From JBIOYL01 sp044870185 (GTDB lineage: Bacteria; Actinomycetota; CALGFH01): DNA of 10,933 nucleotides. Shown here one piece after another: positions 1-6,164 of the stretch (its first letter is position 1; every line of letters begins with the position of its first letter). The notes beneath the pieces were generated by a model, which saw only the letters and a program-made list of their open reading frames with translations, was not told the origin of the DNA and ran no database searches. Made by a program: the position numbers and the translations under genes. The stretch lies in NCBI GenBank assembly GCA_044870185.1, contig JBIOYL010000238.1, positions 1 through 10,933 on the forward strand. The letters run 5' to 3'.

Positions 1-357
1 GTAGATGTAGGCCTGCCCGGTGAAGCCACCGGCGACAACCAGCAGGTCGTGGGCGACGTCGGCCGCCATGCCCACGGCCATGCGACCGTCGGGGGCGTCG
101 ATGAACAGCTCGGCGGTGCCGCGCTGGAGGTCGCCGCGGAAGATGTCGCCGCGGAACAGGTCGCCGGCGTAGAAGGTGGCGCCGCGGCCGGCGGCGATGC
201 CCTCGGCCGAGCTGGCGCCGGGCAGGACGATGACCTCGGCTGGGCGGGCCGCGGCAGCCGGTGTGGCCAATGCGGTCGCCAGGGCCAGCAGCACAAGCAC
301 CACCGTCCCTCGCCGGACCCGTGCCACGGGTGAACCACGGCTGGCAGTCGTGTGCAT
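1..357 (-). CDS. Secreted SMP-30/gluconolactonase-like beta-propeller protein, N-terminal part (runs off left edge)
   Basis: The first 119 residues are visible; no stop is reached. Residues 1-37 form a signal peptide: a basic start with RVRR at 13-16, a hydrophobic core at about 19-31, and an Ala-rich cleavage zone (TPAAAA, 32-37). The mature start carries LPGASSAEGIAAG (45-57), then the repetitive GDLFRGDIFRGDLQRG (65-80) and VAHDLLVVAGGFTGQAYIY. From memory this resembles extracytoplasmic SMP-30/gluconolactonase (LRE-like) propellers, some of which are mislabelled superoxide dismutase. The substrate is unknown, and the catalytic metal ligands would lie outside the window. The ATG at 357 is chosen because AGGAGG (370-365) sits 7 nt upstream. 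The gene follows the importer operon on the same strand but is separated from it by a hairpin. A weak -10-like AATACT (406-401) could give it its own promoter. Gene: sure. Family: fairly sure. Confidence 0.7.
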   Translation of the reverse strand, partial: MHTTASRGSPVARVRRGTVVLVLLALATALATPAAAARPAEVIVLPGASSAEGIAAGRGATFYAGDLFRGDIFRGDLQRGTAELFIDAPDGRMAVGMAADVAHDLLVVAGGFTGQAYIY

Positions 358-413
358 CGAGCATCCTCCTGTCCTGGTGCCACCGGGGACGGGCTCGGTC
401 AGTATTGCCGCGA

Positions 414-440
414 GCCGGGCGGCACGTCCAGCCGCCCGGC
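414..440 (-). terminator. GC hairpin after the importer operon, probable intrinsic terminator
   Basis: Perfect inverted repeat GCCGGGCGGC (414-423) / GCCGCCCGGC (431-440) with a 7-nt loop. It starts 15 nt past the TAG of the last permease gene and before the SMP-30-like gene. No U-tract follows on the minus strand, which is common for terminators in high-GC actinobacteria. It separates the ABC operon from the downstream secreted-protein gene. Confidence 0.6.
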
Positions 441-455
441 GAGGCGCTCTTGTGC

Positions 456-1361
456 CTAGACGGGGGCGCCCGACTCGTACGCCTGGCCCACCGCCTTGGG
501 CGGGCGGACCCGGCGGAAGTACAGGCCGAGCACGATCAGGGTCACGATGTAGGGCAGGGTCAGGATGAACGCCGTGTCGATCCACGACACCCGCAGGTAC
601 ACCGTGAGCGCCTCGGTCCAGCCGAAGAACAGCGACGCCAGCGCGACGCCGCCGACCTTCCAGTTGCCCAGGATCAGGGCGGCCAGCGCGATGAAGCCGC
701 GGCCCTGGTTCATGCCCTCGTTGTACTGGCCGACCAGCTCGACCGACAGGTAGGCGCCGGCCAGGCCGGCCAGGCCGCCCGAGATGAGCACGCCGGCATA
801 GCGCATGGCCACCACCCGCACCCCCAGGCTCTCGGCCGCCCGGGGGTTCTCTCCCGAGGAGCGCAGGCGCAGCCCGAACACGGTCCGGTTGAGCACGAAC
901 CATCCGGCGACGCCGAGCACCAGCGTGCAGGGCACCAGCGGCGACATCGCGCCCAGCCCGGGCACGCTGAAGGTGGGCAGCTGCGGCACCTGGGGCGACT
1001 GCGTACCCTGGTGGTAGGCCACGATCGACAGGAAGCGTGGCACGCCGATGGCCAGGATGTTGATGGCGACGCCGGAGACGATCTGGTCGACCCGGAAGGT
1101 GACGGTCGCCACGGCGTGGACGCCGGCCACCACCACCCCGGCGACGACCGCGAGCAGCAGCCCGAACAGCGCGCCGTGGCGCAGGGCACCCCAGGCGCCG
1201 AACCAGGTCCCGAAGATCATCATGCCGTCGATGCCGATGTTGACCACGCCCGAGCGCTCGTTGAACACGCCGCCGAGCGAGGCCAGGAACAGGGGCACGA
1301 ACGAGCGGATGGCCGACGCGATGACGGCGAAGCCGACCAGCTCGGACAGGATCCTAGGCAC
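456..1361 (-). CDS. ABC importer permease 2 (NupQ/YufQ-like, BPD_transp_2 family)
   Basis: 301-residue integral membrane protein, last gene of the import operon. It has about eight to ten hydrophobic segments and the family landmarks: VVNIGIDGMM (39-48), VDQIVSGVAINILAIG (91-106), the cytoplasmic coupling-loop motif SGENPRAAESLGV (169-181) and GRGFIALAALILGNW (220-234). It is expected to pair with the neighbouring permease to form the channel, driven by the double ATPase. This NupP/NupQ-type heterodimer is typical of BMP-dependent nucleoside importers. The GTG at 1361 overlaps the upstream permease stop by 8 nt (GTGCCTAG), and GGGAGG lies 9 nt before it, so translational coupling is likely. 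Length is normal for the family. The exact substrate cannot be read from the sequence. Confidence 0.93.
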   Translation of the reverse strand: MPRILSELVGFAVIASAIRSFVPLFLASLGGVFNERSGVVNIGIDGMMIFGTWFGAWGALRHGALFGLLLAVVAGVVVAGVHAVATVTFRVDQIVSGVAINILAIGVPRFLSIVAYHQGTQSPQVPQLPTFSVPGLGAMSPLVPCTLVLGVAGWFVLNRTVFGLRLRSSGENPRAAESLGVRVVAMRYAGVLISGGLAGLAGAYLSVELVGQYNEGMNQGRGFIALAALILGNWKVGGVALASLFFGWTEALTVYLRVSWIDTAFILTLPYIVTLIVLGLYFRRVRPPKAVGQAYESGAPV

Positions 1362-2535
1362 GGGCGCTCGCCTCCCGCAGCCGCCGGCGGGCCACCCAGC
1401 GCCGGACCAGCTCGTAGGCGATCACGATCGTGAGGATGATGACGCCCTCGAGGATGGTGGTGACCTCCTTGGGGACGGCCGTCTGCAGGCCGATGCCCGC
1501 GCTCGAGCGGTCGAGGTAGGCGAACAGCAGCGAGCCGGCGACGATGCCAAGGCCGGTGTTGCGGCCGAGCAGCGCGATGGCGATGGCGGTGAAGCCGTAG
1601 CCGCGCACGTAGTCGAGCTTGAAGTAGCCGTCGATGCCGAGCACGTCCTGCAGGCCGGCCAGCCCGGCGACCGCGCCGGACAGCAGCATCGCCTTCATGA
1701 ACATCGCGTTGGAGCGGATGCCGGCCGGCTCGGCCGCCCGCGGGTTGACGCCGATCACCCGCAGCTCGAAGCCGAACCGGGTCCGCCGGATCATCAGCGT
1801 ATAGATCACCGCGGCGACGATGGCCAGCGCGAACAGCCAGGTCACCGGCGTGGCGGGCCGGAAGTCGAAGCCGATCGAGTTGAAGAAGCCGACCATGCTG
1901 CCGACCCGTGCGGTCGGCCGGATCGGGGCCGTCTGCTGCTGGGCGAGGCCGCCGGCCTGATGGGCGTCCTTGAGCGGTCCGGACAGCAGGTACAGCAGCA
2001 GGCCGCTGGCCACGTAGTTCATCATGATGGTCGAGATGACCTCGTGGGCGCCGCGGTAGACCTTCAGCAGCGCCGGGACCAGCGCCCAGGCGAGCCCGCC
2101 GGCCATGCCGGCCAGGATCGTAAGCGGCAGGTGGACGGCGGTCGGGGCGTGCACCTGGACGGCGACCACGGCGGCCACCAGCGCGCCGATCGCGTACTGG
2201 CCCTCCACGCCGATGTTGAACAGGCCCGCCCGGAACGCGATGGCGGTGGCCAGGCCCGCGAAGATGAACGGCGTGGCCCGGCCGAAGATGAACCCGAACG
2301 AGCTCCGGTTCCGCAGGCCGTAGTTCCACATGGCGCCGGCCACGGCGGCGAGGTCGCCGAAGCTGCGCTGCACGACGAGGATGACCAACGCGCCGATGAC
2401 GGCCGCGACCAGCAGCGAGGCGGCCGGGGCGAGCAGCTGGATGGCGAAGTCCCGGGTCCGGTCGCCCCACCGGATCGCGGGCATGGCCGGCTCGTCGGAG
2501 CCTGGGGGTCCCGCCGGCAGCTCCTCGAGCTTCAC
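1354..2535 (-). CDS. ABC importer permease 1 (NupP/YufP-like, BPD_transp_2 family)
   Basis: 393-residue membrane protein and partner of the following permease. The N-terminus is a roughly 30-residue cytosolic stretch, then a first membrane span at about 31-55. Recognisable family motifs are AGLFNIGVEGQYAIGAL (103-119), GAHEVISTIMMNY (162-174), the coupling loop RFGFELRVIGVNPRAAEPAG (253-272) and RGYGFTAIAIALLGRN (311-326). The frame stays open back to 2757, but the GTG at 2535 is the right start. It overlaps the ATPase stop as GTGA, has GAGGAG 8 nt upstream, and everything further back is arginine/glycine-rich out-of-frame sequence of the ATPase gene. The loop at about 185-225 is long and polar (AHQAGGLAQQQ), which I take as an extracytoplasmic excursion. 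Confidence 0.93.
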   Translation of the reverse strand: MKLEELPAGPPGSDEPAMPAIRWGDRTRDFAIQLLAPAASLLVAAVIGALVILVVQRSFGDLAAVAGAMWNYGLRNRSSFGFIFGRATPFIFAGLATAIAFRAGLFNIGVEGQYAIGALVAAVVAVQVHAPTAVHLPLTILAGMAGGLAWALVPALLKVYRGAHEVISTIMMNYVASGLLLYLLSGPLKDAHQAGGLAQQQTAPIRPTARVGSMVGFFNSIGFDFRPATPVTWLFALAIVAAVIYTLMIRRTRFGFELRVIGVNPRAAEPAGIRSNAMFMKAMLLSGAVAGLAGLQDVLGIDGYFKLDYVRGYGFTAIAIALLGRNTGLGIVAGSLLFAYLDRSSAGIGLQTAVPKEVTTILEGVIILTIVIAYELVRRWVARRRLREASARA

Positions 2536-4112
2536 GGCACCGGCTCCTCGTCGACCGGGGCGGGGCCGGCCGCGCGCGCCCCGGTCATGTACAGGCCGAG
2601 CTCGCGCATGGTCGCCCCCGACCCCTGCAGCTCGGCGACGATCCGGCCGTCGTGGATCACCCCGACCCGGTCGGACAAGGCGAGGATCTCCTCCAGGTTG
2701 GCCGAGACGAGCAGGACGGCGAGCCCCGCGTCCCGGCCCTCGACGAGCTGCCGCCACACGAACTCGGTCGCCCCGATGTCCAGCCCCCGGGTCGGGTGGG
2801 CGGCGACCAGCAGCTTGGGCCGGCTCGCCAGCTCACGCGCCAGGACCAGCTTCTGCTGGTTGCCGCCGGACAGGGTGTAGGCGGGCGCGCCGACACCGGG
2901 CGCCTTCACCCGGAAGCGGCGGATCAGCTCGGCCGCGCGGGCGCGCATGGCGCGCGGGTCGAGGATGCCGGCGCGGGAGAACGGCGGCCGCTCCTGCTGG
3001 CCGAGGATGGCGTTCTCCCACACCGTCATCGGCAGCACCATGCCGCGGGTCTGGCGGTCCTCGGGGATGTAGGCGAGGCCCTGCTCCCGGCGGGTGCGCA
3101 CGTCGCCGTGGGTGAGGTCGACGCCGTCCAGCTCGACGCGGCCGTGCTCCGGCCGGCGCAGCCCGACGACCGCCTCCACCAGCTCGGCCTGGCCGTTGCC
3201 CTCCACGCCGGCCAGGCCGTAGATCTCCGAGCGGGCCACGTGCAGGCTGACCCCGGCCACCCGCGGGTTGCCGTCGACGACGACCCGCAGGTCCCTGATG
3301 CGCAGCATCGGCCCGTCCGGGGCGGCCGTGCCCTCGATGCGGCGCAGCAGCACCGGCCGGCCCACCATCATCTCGGCGAGCTGCTCCTTGGTGGTCTCGG
3401 CGCGCTCGACGGTGCCGATCACGTGCCCGTCGCGCAGCACGGTGATGCGGTCGGCGATGGCGAGGACCTCGTCGAGCGAGTGGGCGACCAGGATGATCGT
3501 CTTGCCCTGGGCGCGCAGCCGGCGGATCGCGTCGAACAGCTCATCGACCTCCTGGGGCACCAGCACGGCGGTCGGCTCGTCGAGGATCAGGATGTCGGCG
3601 CCGCGATACAGCAGCTTCAGGATCTCGACGCGCTGCTGCTGGCCGACGGGCAGGGTCTCCACGCGGGCGTCCGGGTCCAGCGGCGTGCCGAAGCCGCGGG
3701 CGAGCTCGGCCACCCGCCGGTCGGCGGCGTCCAGGTCGAGCCGGCCGGCCGTGGCCGGCTCGGACCCCAGCACGACGTTCTCGGCGACGGTGAAGTTGTC
3801 GATCAGCATGAAGTGCTGGTGGACCATGCCGATGCGCAGGGCGATCGCCTTGCGCGGGGAGTCGATGTGCTGGGGCTGCCCGCGGATGCGGAGCTCGCCG
3901 GCGTCGGGATGCTCCAGCCCGTAGAGCATCTTCATCAGCGTCGACTTGCCGGCGCCGTTCTCGCCGACGACCGCGTGCACCTCACCCTCGGCGACCTGCA
4001 GGTCGACATGGTCGTTGGCGACCACACCGGCGTAGCGCCGGGTGATCCCGCGGCACTCGACCGCCAGGGCGGGTGCGGCGCCCGGGCGCCGCACCCGGTC
4101 CCGGTCGTGCAT
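2532..4112 (-). CDS. Double-domain ABC ATPase of the nucleoside-type importer (NupO/YufO-like, RbsA-like)
   Basis: 526 residues with two tandem nucleotide-binding domains that energise the two permeases. Domain 1 is complete: Walker A GENGAGKS (50-57), Q-loop Q99, signature LPVGQQQ (154-160), Walker B ILILDEP (174-180) with E179, and switch H211. Domain 2 is degenerate: GVEGNGQAE (302-310) lacks the GKS/T of Walker A, LSGGNQQ (414-420) is intact, and LLVAAHPTRGLD (434-445) lacks the catalytic Glu. The equivalent of the switch His reads SANLEE. A catalytically weak second site with an intact LSGGNQQ is the known pattern in CUT2/NupO ATPases, so this is not decay. The ATG at 4112 has AGGAG 6 nt upstream and lies 13 nt after the lipoprotein stop. 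Its 3' end overlaps the permease start by 4 nt. Confidence 0.95.
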   Translation of the reverse strand: MHDRDRVRRPGAAPALAVECRGITRRYAGVVANDHVDLQVAEGEVHAVVGENGAGKSTLMKMLYGLEHPDAGELRIRGQPQHIDSPRKAIALRIGMVHQHFMLIDNFTVAENVVLGSEPATAGRLDLDAADRRVAELARGFGTPLDPDARVETLPVGQQQRVEILKLLYRGADILILDEPTAVLVPQEVDELFDAIRRLRAQGKTIILVAHSLDEVLAIADRITVLRDGHVIGTVERAETTKEQLAEMMVGRPVLLRRIEGTAAPDGPMLRIRDLRVVVDGNPRVAGVSLHVARSEIYGLAGVEGNGQAELVEAVVGLRRPEHGRVELDGVDLTHGDVRTRREQGLAYIPEDRQTRGMVLPMTVWENAILGQQERPPFSRAGILDPRAMRARAAELIRRFRVKAPGVGAPAYTLSGGNQQKLVLARELASRPKLLVAAHPTRGLDIGATEFVWRQLVEGRDAGLAVLLVSANLEEILALSDRVGVIHDGRIVAELQGSGATMRELGLYMTGARAAGPAPVDEEPVP

Positions 4113-4125
4113 GCCGTGCTCCTGG

Positions 4126-5211
4126 TCAGCTGCTGGTCGGCTTGCTGGGGACCTGGATCTGGCCGCTGATGATCTTCTGCTTGAGCTCGTCCAGCGTGGT
4201 CGGGATGTCGCCCAGCAGGGCCTTGTTGTACTGGTTGCGGGCGTAGTCGATGCCGCCGTCCTTGAGCCCGAAGGTGACGATCCCCGGGCTGCCGAGGGTG
4301 CCGTCGGCGAACTTGGTGATGGTCTGCTGGACGGCGTTGTCGACCCGCTTGAGCATCGAGGTCAGGATCCAGTTGCGGGCGTTGGGGAACTGCAGGCTCT
4401 GGTCGGAGTCGACCCCGATCGCGTAGACGTGCTTGGCGGCGGCGGTGGTGATGACCCCGGCCCCCGTGCCGCCGGAGGCGTGGTAGATCACGTCGGCGCC
4501 CTGGCTGATCTGCTTGAGGGCCAGCTCCTTGCCTTTGGTCGGGTTGCGGAACGCGTCCGGGGTGGTGCCCGCGTAGTCGACCAGCACCTTGACGTTCTTG
4601 TGCTGCTGCTTGGCGATGTAGGCGACGCCGGCCTGGTAGCCGGCCTGGAACTTCTGGATCAGCGGGCTCACCTGGCCGCCGACGAAGCCGACCACACCCG
4701 ACTTGGTCTTGAGCGCGGCCGCCGCGCCGACCAGGAACGACCCTTCCTCCTCCTTGAAGCCGATGCAGATCAGGTTCTTCTTCTGGGTGCAAAGCGGTGC
4801 GAACCCGTCGATGACCGCGAAGGTCACGTCGGTGTTCTGGGCGGCCGACTTGGCGATGTCGTCGGAGAACAGGAAGCCGACGCCGAAGATGAGCTGGTAG
4901 CCCTGGTCGGCCAGGCCGTCGAGCAGCTCCTTGCGGTTGGACCCGTCCGGGTTCGGCTCCACGTCCTTGGTCTCGATCTTGCCGCCGAGCTGGGAGCGGG
5001 CCGCCTGCAGCCCGGCGTAGGCGGAGTCGTTGAACGACTTGTCGCCCCGGCCGCCGATGTCGTAGACGACGCCGACCTTCTTGACCTGCGTGCCGCCGCC
5101 GCCCCCACCACCACCTGTGCTGGTGCTGCTCGAGCTCTTGCCGCACGCGGCGGCCACCAGGGCCACCGCGAGCACGAGGGCGCCGATCCGCACCCCTCGA
5201 ACCAGCCGCAT
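4126..5211 (-). CDS. BMP/PnrA-family substrate-binding lipoprotein of the importer
   Basis: 361-residue surface lipoprotein that captures the substrate and delivers it to the permeases; PnrA/Bmp relatives bind nucleosides. It has a signal peptide with RLVRGVR, a hydrophobic core, and a lipobox ending in Cys23 (LVAAAC). A Ser/Thr linker follows, then eight consecutive glycines (33-40). The binding domain starts at VKKVGVVYDIGGRGDKSFND (43-62), the hallmark BMP motif. HASGGTGAGVITTAAAKHVY and IGVDSDQS further on are also typical. The frame is open to 5574, but ATG 5211 is chosen because GAGAGGAG lies 8 nt upstream and the signal peptide starts right there. It is first in the operon, behind two 14-bp direct repeats. 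The order (lipoprotein, ATPase, permease, permease) supports nucleoside import; the precise ligand is inferred, not shown. Confidence 0.95.
   Translation of the reverse strand: MRLVRGVRIGALVLAVALVAAACGKSSSSTSTGGGGGGGGTQVKKVGVVYDIGGRGDKSFNDSAYAGLQAARSQLGGKIETKDVEPNPDGSNRKELLDGLADQGYQLIFGVGFLFSDDIAKSAAQNTDVTFAVIDGFAPLCTQKKNLICIGFKEEEGSFLVGAAAALKTKSGVVGFVGGQVSPLIQKFQAGYQAGVAYIAKQQHKNVKVLVDYAGTTPDAFRNPTKGKELALKQISQGADVIYHASGGTGAGVITTAAAKHVYAIGVDSDQSLQFPNARNWILTSMLKRVDNAVQQTITKFADGTLGSPGIVTFGLKDGGIDYARNQYNKALLGDIPTTLDELKQKIISGQIQVPSKPTSS
5092..5115 (-). repeat. Run of eight glycine codons in the lipoprotein linker
   Basis: Eight GGN codons in a row (on the coding strand GGT x3, GGG, GGC x4) encode residues 33-40, just after the lipid-anchored Ser/Thr-rich segment. 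It forms a flexible tether between the lipidated Cys and the binding domain. Such trinucleotide runs can gain or lose units in frame. Confidence 0.8.
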
Positions 5212-5229
5212 GCGCGCTGCTCCTCTCCC

Positions 5230-5270
5230 ACCGTGCCGGGACCCGTCCCCGCCCCGACCGTGCCGGGACC
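5230..5270. repeat. Two 14-bp direct repeats upstream of the importer operon, possible operator
   Basis: ACCGTGCCGGGACC occurs exactly at 5230-5243 and again at 5257-5270, a 27-bp period. The nearer copy is 18 nt upstream of the lipoprotein ATG, just outside its ribosome-binding site, so the pair lies in the promoter or 5' leader of the operon. No convincing -10 or -35 could be placed on the minus strand in 5271-5474. A regulator site or leader RNA element is an inference. Confidence 0.45.
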
Positions 5271-5404
5271 TGCCCGGCCCGCCACGCCATGTGGCGGAAT
5301 GCCGCCCGCGGCACCAGATGCGTCGAGGCTCGCCGTATTCTCTCTGGGCGCCGATCAGCCGTCCACAGCACGCCCGTCCGGGCCTCGGGCGGCGACGGAC
5401 GGTC

Positions 5405-5443
5405 GGGTCGGGGCGGAAGGGACGGCTGGGCGGGACGGAGGGG
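5405..5443 (+). other. G-run cluster with quadruplex-forming pattern in the divergent control region
   Basis: Six tracts of three or four G (5405-5407, 5410-5413, 5419-5421, 5428-5430, 5432-5434, 5440-5443) are separated by loops of 1-6 nt on the plus strand. This satisfies the usual G3+N1-7 quadruplex rule with spare tracts. It ends about 20 nt before the TACAAT box of ydcF and covers where its -35 would be. GC richness raises the chance background, so function is speculative. Confidence 0.4.
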
Positions 5444-5461
5444 CGGCTGCCGCGGGATGCG

Positions 5462-5467
5462 TACAAT
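5462..5467 (+). promoter_or_regulatory. -10 box TACAAT giving a probable leaderless transcript for the YdcF-like gene
   Basis: TACAAT ends 7 nt before the ATG at 5475, so transcription would start at or next to the A of the start codon. No Shine-Dalgarno sequence lies before that ATG, which fits leaderless translation, common in actinobacteria. There is no recognisable -35; the expected place is G-rich. Confidence 0.5.
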
Positions 5468-5474
5468 CCGCGCC

Positions 5475-6068
5475 ATGCGCAGAGTGCTCGGCGTCCTGCT
5501 CGTCGCCGTGGTCGCCTACTTCGCCTGGACGACGATCCTGGTCGCCGCCTGGATGGGCAGGGACGAACGCCCACGGGCCGACGCGATCGTCGTGCTCGGG
5601 GCGGCCCAGTACAACGGCGACCCGTCGCCCATCTACCGGGCTCGGCTCGAGCACGCCGTGGCCCTGTACCGTCAGGGGGTCGCCCCCCTGGTCGTGTTCA
5701 CCGGCGGCAAGGAGCCCGGCGACCGCTACACCGAGGGCGGGTCGGGCCGGCGCTGGGCCATCGCCCACGGCGTGCCGGCGCGGGCGACGCTGGCCGAGGA
5801 GGCCAGCCGCGACACCATCGGCAACCTGAGCGGAGCCAAGCGGCTGCTGGCGACCAGACAGCCGGCCGGCGCCCGGCTGCGCGTGGTCATCGTGTCCGAT
5901 CCCTTCCACATGTACCGGGCTGTCGAGCAGGCACGCGACCTGGGCCTGGTCGCCTACTCCTCCCCCACCCGCACGAGCCCCATCAGCGCCAGCAAACTGA
6001 AGCTCACCGAGGCGGTGCTGCGCGAGGACGTCGCGATCGGCGACTACCTGCTCACCGAGCGCAGGTAG
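5475..6068 (+). CDS. YdcF/SanA-like DUF218 membrane-anchored protein
   Basis: 197 residues. One N-terminal membrane span (about 4-26) is followed by a DUF218 (YdcF-like) domain. Conserved blocks visible: DAIVVLGAAQYNG (36-48), the arginine after it in IYRARLEHA (53-61), VVFTGGK (73-79), TEGGSGRRW (86-94), ASRDTIGNL (110-118) and the histidine-containing IVSDPFHMYRA (139-149). Relatives have been linked to cell-envelope functions such as SanA vancomycin sensitivity, but the reaction is not established. The ATG at 5475 is chosen because the hydrophobic anchor begins immediately and a TACAAT box fits a leaderless start. An in-frame ATG at 5457 would lie upstream of the -10. The TAG at 6066 is the only stop between this frame and the upp frame downstream. 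Family: sure. Role: unknown. Confidence 0.85.
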   Translation: MRRVLGVLLVAVVAYFAWTTILVAAWMGRDERPRADAIVVLGAAQYNGDPSPIYRARLEHAVALYRQGVAPLVVFTGGKEPGDRYTEGGSGRRWAIAHGVPARATLAEEASRDTIGNLSGAKRLLATRQPAGARLRVVIVSDPFHMYRAVEQARDLGLVAYSSPTRTSPISASKLKLTEAVLREDVAIGDYLLTERR

Positions 6069-6086
6069 GCTTCCACCGTCGAGCCC

Positions 6087-6145
6087 GACGAGCCGAAGCC
6101 GGACGAGCCGAAGCCGGACGAGCCGCGCCCGACGAGCCGAAGCCC
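6087..6145 (+). repeat. Four tandem copies of a 15-bp unit (DEPKP-coding) between ydcF and upp
   Basis: Units GACGAGCCGAAGCCG at 6087-6101 and 6102-6116 are identical. The third (6117-6130) is changed and one base short, and the fourth (6131-6145) differs only in its last base. In the ydcF/upp frame the first three read DEPKPDEPKPDEPRP. After the short unit the frame reads TSRSPSPRRPH up to the upp GTG. The repeat ends just before the upp ribosome-binding site GAGGAG (6152-6157). Confidence 0.75.
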
Positions 6146-6164
6146 GAGCCCGAGGAGACCGCAC

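Noticed and set aside
2536..2757. N-terminal extension of permease 1 to 2757
   Set aside because: The extra 74 residues are out-of-frame ATPase sequence. The GTG at 2535, with GTGA overlap and GAGGAG, is the obvious start.
2532..3210. Second ATPase domain lacking Walker A Lys and catalytic Glu as a sign of decay
   Set aside because: The degenerate second site with intact LSGGNQQ is normal for NupO/RbsA-like double ATPases; the gene is full length.
261..4169. Long plus-strand open frames opposite the importer operon (e.g. 261-1433, 1048-2880, 2652-4169)
   Set aside because: They are shadows of the minus-strand genes: Arg/Gly/His/Asp-rich, low-complexity translations with no domain motifs, open only because stops are rare in GC-rich DNA.
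5271..5404. Minus-strand promoter for the importer operon (e.g. TGGACG with AATA-type boxes near 5316-5357)
   Set aside because: No pair of boxes matched well enough in sequence and spacing to list.
5289..5474. Earlier in-frame starts of the YdcF-like gene (5289, 5457)
   Set aside because: They lie upstream of or inside the putative promoter, add Arg/Gly-rich residues before the membrane anchor, and have no SD.
5212..5574. N-terminal extension of the BMP lipoprotein to 5574
   Set aside because: It would bury the signal peptide and lipobox behind 121 Arg-rich residues and overlap the divergent ydcF start.
6087..6145. CRISPR-like array
   Set aside because: The 15-bp units are head to tail with no spacers; this is a coding-type tandem repeat.
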